Assembly (NCBI RefSeq): GCF_018448925.1
Contig: NZ_RCWE01000016.1
Span: 41,799-105,798 of the forward strand
Reading direction: 5' to 3'
Length of the DNA stretch: 64,000 bases
Source of the DNA: Photorhabdus akhurstii
GTDB lineage: Bacteria > Pseudomonadota > Gammaproteobacteria > Enterobacterales > Enterobacteriaceae
Position 1 is the stretch's first letter; each line of letters opens with the position of its first letter. The notes below the pieces were generated by a model. It worked only from the letters and a program-made list of their open reading frames with translations. It ran no database searches and was not told the origin of the DNA. Position numbers and translations under genes: made by a program. Positions 54,971-61,734 of this stretch are shown here, piece by piece.

Positions 54971-55426
54971 TTATTCATCTAAATATGGAGATCTATATCT
55001 TTGTACTGTAAGTAAAGTATTTATTTTATCTATGCATTCCTGTGGATCTATTTTTGATACAAAATACATATAAAAATCATATCCAAAATGAAATTCGCAT
55101 TGATCTGATATGAGTTTGCACTATATATCTTCTCTCAAAATTGACTGAATTATGTTTCTTAATTGGCTGATATCTATAGATTCACCGTCAAGATAAGAAA
55201 CTTCGTCAATATTTACTTCTAGCTCTTTGATTCTGAGGAGATTAATTTTCAAGCAGTGACATAAGTTAATAACATAATCTATATATTGATTTTCAATCTT
55301 CTCATATTCATCTTTTTCTACCTTTTGACCAATATCAAAAAAACTAGTCCATTCATCAGAACTAGAAAAAATATCGCCATTTTCATTGGTATTATTATAT
55401 TTTGTTATTCTGTATGAATATTTCAT
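54971..55426 (-). pseudogene. Immunity gene interrupted by an amber codon
   Basis: The frame begins MKYSYRITKYNNTNENGD and has DEWTSFFDIGQKV, a pattern seen in immunity proteins paired with Rhs tips ending GTYD..LNRIGD. It stops at a TAG (55121-55123). Reading through, the same frame continues CKLISDQCEFHFGYDFYMYF ... RSPYLDE to a stop at 54971, giving about 151 codons. A point mutation has therefore probably truncated it to 101 residues. Confidence 0.65.
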
Positions 55427-55577
55427 TAGTCACCTATCCTATTCAGGTCAGCATCATACGTTCCCGATCTTGTTCGTCTACTGCCTAGATTTTTCACACT
55501 ATCGGCAGCCTTCCAGACACCACCATTATGTTGATCAACATCAGGCGTAATATATTTCATTTTGTTCGATGCTTTTT
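55426..55577 (-). pseudogene. Displaced toxin-tip end (GGVWK...LNRIGD type)
   Basis: A minus-strand frame without start reads [20 protein letters not shown] and ends [15 protein letters not shown], overlapping the start of the immunity gene (TAATG). This ending is common to a widespread Rhs/CdiA toxin family. Only about 50 codons remain, cut on the left by the repeat at 55597-55712. Confidence 0.65.
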
Positions 55578-55620
55578 TATTCATATAAAAAAGAAAATTT
55601 CATTCTCTTATAAATATATC

Positions 55621-55712
55621 ATCGATAAGCTCCAATCGGCGCGGGCTTACCGTGGGTATGTGCCAAAATAGATCATAACAAGGCCGGAAGATCGCGGGGA
55701 TCTTTCCGGCTT
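55621..55712 (+). repeat. Plus-strand gene tail plus hairpin, full copy 3
   Basis: IDKLQSARAYRGYVPK and stop, GATCATAACAAGG, then GGCCGGAAGATC / GATCTTTCCGGC. With the preceding CATTCTCTTATAAATATA it duplicates 50153-50262 almost base for base. Confidence 0.85.
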
Positions 55713-55720
55713 TATTTATA

Positions 55721-56269
55721 TTAACTTATATCAAAATTGATTTTTTTATCATACAAGTGATTTAATAATTCTCTTTTCATATTCAGATGGTGATCCAAAT
55801 CAGTTTTAAAACCATATTGATTTATTGCATCGATAACGTTTTCAGAAAAAAACTGCATCAAAAAATTAACTTCATCGATCATTGAATTTCTTTCATTAAC
55901 TATTTTATCAAATGAATAGAAGCTTACTTTAGATTTTCCTTTATATAAAGATAATGTTATTTGATAACGGATTGCACCATAATTAAATATATCTTCTTGT
56001 TCTGAATCAAGATCTTCTTTGTAGAACAAGCATCCAACATCAATAACACCTTTCATGTATATATTATTTCCAACAAAACATTCACTATATGAATAAAATA
56101 TATTGGATGAGAAAAAAATATCTTTTATCAAAAATTTATCATCATTACTTAATTTATTAAATATATTTAGATCAGCGTCAATTAGGTGGTTTTTAGCTAT
56201 AAGCCATCCTGATGGCGCATACATTTTTTTTAAAGGAAACAAGTTATGTATTTTCTGAATTATATTCAT
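55721..56269 (-). CDS. Immunity protein of the Rhs effector
   Basis: A 182-residue soluble protein of unrecognised family (IIQKIHNLFPLKKMYAPSGW at the start). It overlaps the rhs stop by 4 nt (ATGA), the usual toxin/immunity coupling, and has a paralogue at 53965 next to a related tip. It presumably binds and neutralises the C-terminal toxin in the cytoplasm. A terminator-like hairpin follows. Confidence 0.78.
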   Translation of the reverse strand: MNIIQKIHNLFPLKKMYAPSGWLIAKNHLIDADLNIFNKLSNDDKFLIKDIFFSSNIFYSYSECFVGNNIYMKGVIDVGCLFYKEDLDSEQEDIFNYGAIRYQITLSLYKGKSKVSFYSFDKIVNERNSMIDEVNFLMQFFSENVIDAINQYGFKTDLDHHLNMKRELLNHLYDKKINFDIS

Positions 56270-59200
56270 TTTTTAGATCTCATATACGCATTGTAATCAC
56301 TTTGTGATATTGGGTGTCCATGAAATTCAGGGTTAGGAGAATTGGTAACTTCCACTCTCAAATATTGAGTTGGCTTGCCATTATTATATCCAATTGGAGA
56401 TCCTGCATCGTGAATATAATAAGATGAACCTTTATTATCGCCTAGGTTAATTTCTGCGCCATTACTTAACGCATCTTTTTCTACCTTATTTCTAAAAGCA
56501 GTAACTTGTTGTGCTGTTGCATTGTTAGGTAAGTTATCCCCCCAATATTGTGCTGTCCCTCCATTTGAAGAAAGAGATTTAGCTTTTTCTTGAGTTCTAG
56601 CTTTAGTGTGCTTTTCATATGCAGCAGATCGAGAATGGTATCTTCTTCTGCGGTCATCTTTTTTAGCCAATACTTCTGGACAAGATGTCAGCCCGAAAGG
56701 ATCAATCCAATTGACTGGATCATGGACATAGCTGTACGGGTTAAATCCACCTGCTAATCCTATCGGGTCGGCACAGAGATATTGCCCGGTCTCGTTATCG
56801 TAATACCTAAAACGATTATAGTATAGCCCGCTTTCCTCGTCTTCATACTGACCGGCGAACCTGAGATGACACGTCAGATTCCGCGGGTCATTGACCGTCA
56901 GCACCGGCCAGCATTCCGGCTCGCCCCAGGTGAGTAACCGGCCGGCCCATATCAGTTCCCCGGCCTCGGTCAAAATTTCCCGTACCGTCCCCTGGTGGTC
57001 GCTCACGACATAATATAGCTGGCCTTTTTCAAACCGGGCCGAAGGGGTCAGGGCGCCCGGCTCATACAGCCAGTGAATACTGTGTGCATAGTCAACGGTG
57101 CCGTCCGCCCGGACCGGCGTCTCTTCAATCAGCTGCTCCCCGCTCCACAGGTAATCATAGCCGATTATCGCGGTCGGTTTCACCGGCGGTCCGGCGGCGT
57201 CTGTCTCCTGCCGCTTGCTAATCCGTCGCCCGAAAGCATCATAGCAATAACGCCAGCGCACCCCTTCCGGGCTGATAAACCCGGTCAGCCGGTCGTGCGC
57301 GTCCCAGCGGTAGCGCCTGGTCCGCGGCCGGTAGCCCCGGCGCTGTTCGGTTTTCTCTGTCCGCCGCCCGTTTTCATCGTAGCGATACGTGCAGGCGCCG
57401 TGCTGAATCACCCGCCCCGCCTGCTGGGTGTGGTAGCTCTGGCGCAGGTCTTCACTGAGCCGTTCCGGCACCCGTTTTTGGTAATGCAGGTGCTGGCCGG
57501 CGTCGTACACAAACAGTTCATCACAGGCCCGCATTCCGCCAAACTGCGCGGTCACCACCTGGTCATTCACATTGTAGCCGTAGCGCGTCTCGTCCCAGCG
57601 GGTGTCTTCTATGCAGGCCACGTTGTAGGCCGGGGTGTAATGCCAGTGGCGGGTCACCGCGCTGCCCCGCGGCGGGAAATGCGGGTCGGCCTCGTACAGG
57701 GTCTGCTTGAACCAGTCGGAGCTGCGCCCGGCGGTCTGATGGGCCAGCAGTCCCACCGGGGTGTAAGCGTGTGACTGGATAAAGCCGGCGGCGCTTTCCC
57801 GCGCGATTTCCCGGCCCAGCCCGTCATGCTGCATCTGCAACGGGGCATGGCCGTCAAGCTGCCACTGCATCAGCCGGCCGTTGAGGCCGTAGTACCAACT
57901 GACCGCGGGCTGGGTGTCCGCCTGGTATCCGGCGGGCAGGCCGCTCATCGGGTCCCACTGATGGCTGACGGCGCGTCCGTTAATTGTCTCCCGGGTCAGG
58001 CGGCCGGCTTCATCGTATTCAAACGCCACCACCGCGTCCGGGTTAGTGGCCCGGACCAGTCGTCCCTGCGCGTCGTGGTCGTAGGTGGTGACTGAGCATA
58101 ACGTGCACCGGTCATCCTCTTCCTGCCACGCTTCCTGGCGGGTCAGGCGGTCATCGTCGGTGTAGCACCAGCGCAGCAGCTGGTGATTGGGGTAACGGGC
58201 AGTCAGGCGGCGTCCGGCGGCATCATACTGATAATGAATCGTCCGGCCGGTAAAATCGGTTTCGCTCATCACCCGGCCGGCCGGGTCATGGGTGTAGCGA
58301 TACGTTTCACCGGTTTCATTGGTCACGGTTTGCAGGCGGGTCAGTCGGTCGTAGCCAAAGGTCAGGGCCGCGCCATCCGGGCGGGTGAGGCGGCTGAGCC
58401 GGTCAAAGGCGTCATAGGTATAGCGGGTGGTCCGGCCTTCCCCGTCGGTGACTGCCGAGACCCGGCGCTCGCTGTCGTAGTCAATCGTCTGACGAATGCC
58501 ATCCGGTAACTGTATCTCGCTGACGCTGCCCGCCGGGCTGGCATGAAACGGGCTGTGGTGATAGTCGGTCTGCTGATGTAACGCGTCGGTGACCCGCAGC
58601 AGCCGGCCCAGTCCGTCGGTGTCAAACCGGGTCAGGGCGCCGTCCGGGGCCCGAATTTCACTGAGCTGCTGCCGCTCATAGCCGTAGCGCCAGGCGCGGC
58701 CGTCGGGCAGGACCTGGCGCAGGATTTCCCCGCGCGGCCCGTAACGGGTCTCTTCCACCCGCCCCTGGGGGTCGATAACGCTGTCCAGGTTGCCCTGTTC
58801 GTTGTAATGCAGTCGCCAGCGTGCGCCATCCGGCTGAGTGACCTGGGTAAGCTGGCCGTATTCATTGTAATCGTAAGCGGTGAGGTCACCGGTGGATGAC
58901 AGCAGGCCGGTCAGCTCGCCGTAAGGGCTGTACTCATACGCGGTGGTCCGGCCCAGCGGGTCGGTTTCGGCGACTTTGCAACTGAAATCCCATTCGGTCC
59001 GGGTTTCATGGCCGAGCGGGTCCACCAGGCGGGTCACCAGGCCGTCGGCGTTATAGTGGTAGCGGGTACAGCCGCCTTCGGCATCGAAATAGGTGGTGAC
59101 GCGGTGTTCGTCATCGTATTCAAAACGGTCCTGCCAGTACCCCTGCGGGGTGGTGGTGGCAATTACTCGGCTTGCTTTGTCATAGTGCACGGTGACATCG

Positions 59201-60840
59201 GTTTTATCGGTGTCGTGCCAGCGGGTCATGTTCCCCTGCGGACTGTATTCGTGCCACAGATGGTGAAACTGAAAGGTGTCACATTCCGCCAGATACCCTT
59301 GGTTATCATAGCGGCAGGTCACCAGCCGCTGGCGCTGTTCCGCGTGCAGCCAGTCAATGGCCGTGAGCTGCTGGTGTTCGTAGTGCAGCGCCAGGGTCGC
59401 CGTGTCGGCATGGACCAGGCGGGTCAGGCGGTGGTGTTTATCGTAATGAAAGACGGTCTGGTTGCCGTTGCGGTCTTCTATCAGGGACAGGCGGCGTTTA
59501 TCCCCCTGCACCTCGGTAAAACTCAGTATCTGCTGAGTACGGCGGTTGAACAGACGCAGCTCGCCGTCGCGCCGGCCGTACAGCAGGTAATGCCCGGCAT
59601 GGAGGTTGACCGAGAAGACGTTTTCCGTCGGGGTATGGAAGGTGTAAATCACCCCTTCGCCATCAGTGAAATGGGTTTCCTCGCCGTCGCGGCGCAGGTG
59701 CTGCGACCAGTCATCGGCCCATTTGGGGCCGAACAGCCCGGACAGGGCGGCGGTGGAGCGGTAAGTCCGGTTCAGGGTCAGCGGTAATACCCCCGGCAGG
59801 GCCAGCACCGGCCAGACCTGGAGGAAGTCGCCGGTCGCCACGTCGACCGGCTCGCCGGCTTTGCTACAGAGCTGACTGTCACAGCCGGTTTTTTTCACCG
59901 ATGGGGTGGGTTCCGCCCCGGATTTGGCTTTGCCGCCGTTGTCTTTCCGGCCCCGTGGCAGCGGGAGCAGGCCGGCAATGGCGACCAGCCAGCGCAGGTC
60001 TTTGTTGCTGGCGGTCAGGATAGTCAGGGCGTCACCGGTTTGTGTGGTGAGGGCAATCGAGGCGGCGGCGCTGTTGATATTGGCGTCACAGGCGGTGCGG
60101 TGGCCCAGCCGGGCAATCGGCCTGCCGTTGGCAAACACGGTTTTGGCGCCTTCGGCAATCACCACCGGGCCGGGGTGGTCGCTGCACACAATTTTGTCCC
60201 CCTGACGGGCCACCGGCCGGCCTTCAAAAAAGACATCCGGCGACCCCTCGACAATCTGGCCTTTATTCGCCCCGTACTGCCCGAGCGCCGCGCCCACGGA
60301 CGAGACCAGTCCGCCGACAAAACCGCCCGCCAGTCCGACCGCCGCCCCGGCGACCACGGCCATCGCCAGGCCGCCGGTCGCCACAACTAGCCCGCTGACG
60401 GCCACCGCCGCCAGCGCGCCGAGCAGCACGCCGCCCAGCGCCCCCCATAATCCGGCGCTTTTATTCTGGTGGGCAATCGCATCCCCGAGCCGGGCCGGGG
60501 CCTGGCCTTCGGTGGCGACGGTGCGCTGGCCCCAAAGCGACATCACGCCATGCGTGAGGCTTTCGCCGATATCACTGCCTATCTGCGCCCCCAGCTTCCC
60601 GGCGGCCACCCCGGCGACCAGCGGAAGGGCGGCGGAGGCGCCGCCCACGGCTACGGTATACGTTATTGCCGCCGCCAGCGAATGACGCTGAAAATCCTCA
60701 CTTTCCAGATAATTCAGCACCGTATCGGCAGAAGAGCTGCCTTCGGTCGGCGGCGGAGCATTATCCGCGGCGGCCGTCTTTGTTTGGGGTGTACGCTGCG
60801 CGGCACCGGCCCCCAGCCAGGCCATCATCAATACGCTCAT
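56266..60840 (-). CDS. rhs: T6SS Rhs effector with prePAAR, PAAR and C-terminal toxin
   Basis: A 1524-residue effector. N-terminus: membrane segments at about 54-85, the prePAAR motif APARLGDAIAH near 115-124, more membrane segments at 130-185, then PAAR (SPDVFFEGRPVARQGDKIVC, ANGRPIARLGHRTACDANIN). The Rhs/YD-repeat cage spans about 330-1390, closing with CADPIGLAGGFNPYSYVHDP and VNWIDPFGL, where the tip is cut. The 135-residue tip (YYIHDAGSPIGYNNGKPTQY, EFHGHPISQSDYNAYM) is of unknown toxin family. The core is GC-rich, while the tip and its immunity gene are AT-rich, marking exchange of the tip. GGAGGAG precedes ATG 60840; eagR lies 15 nt upstream. Long antisense frames here are shadows. 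Confidence 0.93.
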   Translation of the reverse strand: MSVLMMAWLGAGAAQRTPQTKTAAADNAPPPTEGSSSADTVLNYLESEDFQRHSLAAAITYTVAVGGASAALPLVAGVAAGKLGAQIGSDIGESLTHGVMSLWGQRTVATEGQAPARLGDAIAHQNKSAGLWGALGGVLLGALAAVAVSGLVVATGGLAMAVVAGAAVGLAGGFVGGLVSSVGAALGQYGANKGQIVEGSPDVFFEGRPVARQGDKIVCSDHPGPVVIAEGAKTVFANGRPIARLGHRTACDANINSAAASIALTTQTGDALTILTASNKDLRWLVAIAGLLPLPRGRKDNGGKAKSGAEPTPSVKKTGCDSQLCSKAGEPVDVATGDFLQVWPVLALPGVLPLTLNRTYRSTAALSGLFGPKWADDWSQHLRRDGEETHFTDGEGVIYTFHTPTENVFSVNLHAGHYLLYGRRDGELRLFNRRTQQILSFTEVQGDKRRLSLIEDRNGNQTVFHYDKHHRLTRLVHADTATLALHYEHQQLTAIDWLHAEQRQRLVTCRYDNQGYLAECDTFQFHHLWHEYSPQGNMTRWHDTDKTDVTVHYDKASRVIATTTPQGYWQDRFEYDDEHRVTTYFDAEGGCTRYHYNADGLVTRLVDPLGHETRTEWDFSCKVAETDPLGRTTAYEYSPYGELTGLLSSTGDLTAYDYNEYGQLTQVTQPDGARWRLHYNEQGNLDSVIDPQGRVEETRYGPRGEILRQVLPDGRAWRYGYERQQLSEIRAPDGALTRFDTDGLGRLLRVTDALHQQTDYHHSPFHASPAGSVSEIQLPDGIRQTIDYDSERRVSAVTDGEGRTTRYTYDAFDRLSRLTRPDGAALTFGYDRLTRLQTVTNETGETYRYTHDPAGRVMSETDFTGRTIHYQYDAAGRRLTARYPNHQLLRWCYTDDDRLTRQEAWQEEDDRCTLCSVTTYDHDAQGRLVRATNPDAVVAFEYDEAGRLTRETINGRAVSHQWDPMSGLPAGYQADTQPAVSWYYGLNGRLMQWQLDGHAPLQMQHDGLGREIARESAAGFIQSHAYTPVGLLAHQTAGRSSDWFKQTLYEADPHFPPRGSAVTRHWHYTPAYNVACIEDTRWDETRYGYNVNDQVVTAQFGGMRACDELFVYDAGQHLHYQKRVPERLSEDLRQSYHTQQAGRVIQHGACTYRYDENGRRTEKTEQRRGYRPRTRRYRWDAHDRLTGFISPEGVRWRYCYDAFGRRISKRQETDAAGPPVKPTAIIGYDYLWSGEQLIEETPVRADGTVDYAHSIHWLYEPGALTPSARFEKGQLYYVVSDHQGTVREILTEAGELIWAGRLLTWGEPECWPVLTVNDPRNLTCHLRFAGQYEDEESGLYYNRFRYYDNETGQYLCADPIGLAGGFNPYSYVHDPVNWIDPFGLTSCPEVLAKKDDRRRRYHSRSAAYEKHTKARTQEKAKSLSSNGGTAQYWGDNLPNNATAQQVTAFRNKVEKDALSNGAEINLGDNKGSSYYIHDAGSPIGYNNGKPTQYLRVEVTNSPNPEFHGHPISQSDYNAYMRSKK

Positions 60841-60855
60841 GGCTCCTCCCGGACA

Positions 60856-61308
60856 CTATTGTGGGTTATCATCCCGGCGGGGCTGAAACGAGGTCATGAT
60901 GGCCAGCATCTGCTCGCGCTGAGCCGGGGTCATGGCGCCGTTGCAGGTGCCGGTCAGAATCAGCACCTGGTGTGGCAGGTTGAGCATCATCATCAGCTGA
61001 TGCAGGGGGCCCTGCGGGGCGGACCAGGTGAACTCGGCGGTCAGGGTGTCGCCGCCATTGAGCTGGCCGGGTTCCTGGGCGATAAGCTGCCAGTCTTTCA
61101 GCTGCTGACTGAGGGCGTTGATTTCGCGCCCGGCAAACTGGGGGAAGTCGAGGCCCCAGGGCAGGGTGTCGCGGGACACGGTGAAGCTGCTGCCGTTGTG
61201 GTCATCGGGGCTGGTGAGCACCAGCATGCTGACATCCCGCCAGTCGCGGGGCACGTTGAGGGTGCCGGCGTTAAAGTGAAAAGGGATGAAGGTATTTTCC
61301 TGCGTCAT
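60856..61308 (-). CDS. eagR: EagR-type chaperone (DUF1795/DcrB-like) for the Rhs effector
   Basis: A 150-residue protein of the DUF1795 family: FIPFHFNAGTLNVPRDWRDV at the start, SFTVSRDTLPWGLDFPQFAG and QVLILTGTCNGAMTPAQREQ later. EagR proteins shield the N-terminal membrane segments of prePAAR effectors and help load them on VgrG. AGGAAAA precedes ATG 61308; rhs follows after 15 nt. Confidence 0.9.
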   Translation of the reverse strand: MTQENTFIPFHFNAGTLNVPRDWRDVSMLVLTSPDDHNGSSFTVSRDTLPWGLDFPQFAGREINALSQQLKDWQLIAQEPGQLNGGDTLTAEFTWSAPQGPLHQLMMMLNLPHQVLILTGTCNGAMTPAQREQMLAIMTSFQPRRDDNPQ

Positions 61309-61365
61309 CGTATTTTCCTGCTAAAAAATGAGATAGAAAAAAGCAATTTATTTAATATGAAATCA

Positions 61366-61734
61366 TTATTGGGCGTGCCACTTTCCGACTTCTGATAAAA
61401 GCAACTTCTTCCCTTGAGTAATTTCTAATATCCCGTCGAGATATATTGTATATGTCGTACCACGATTAATGAATTCATAACCATATAAGTTACAGGTTCC
61501 TGTCTGACAGTTTTTATTTAATGTTTTTCCTTTAAGTCTTAGCGTGGCGCTATCTTTTTTTCTTATTCCAGTATACACAACGTCATCACAGGTAACTTCA
61601 CCTTCTGGGCAAAGAACATTAATAGTGATAATAAATTTTTCCGTTTCCAATGACGAAGTATAAGACGCAAACGATGTATAAGAATGGGAAATAGAAATAA
61701 TCCCAATAAGAGTAGAAAATATTTTTTTTACCAT
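61366..61734 (-). CDS. Exported small protein, putative immunity to the VgrG lysozyme domain
   Basis: A 122-residue protein with a Sec signal peptide (MVKKIFSTLIGIISISHSYT, cleavage near SFA-SY) and four cysteines in the mature part (CPEGEVTCDD, NCQTGTCN) suited to two disulfides. It overlaps the end of vgrG by 7 nt. A periplasmic location is what a peptidoglycan-hydrolase immunity protein needs. No family recognised; role inferred from position and export. Confidence 0.7.
   Translation of the reverse strand: MVKKIFSTLIGIISISHSYTSFASYTSSLETEKFIITINVLCPEGEVTCDDVVYTGIRKKDSATLRLKGKTLNKNCQTGTCNLYGYEFINRGTTYTIYLDGILEITQGKKLLLSEVGKWHAQ

Noticed and set aside
49199-55712. CRISPR array
   Set aside because: The repeated hairpin is irregularly spaced (about 0.6-1.2 kb) with genes between copies, not short uniform spacers; it behaves as a terminator.
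57073-60399. Long plus-strand frames opposite rhs (233, 259 and 116 codons among others)
   Set aside because: They mirror GC-rich Rhs repeats on the other strand, lack ribosome sites and give low-complexity Val/Ala/Gly-rich proteins.
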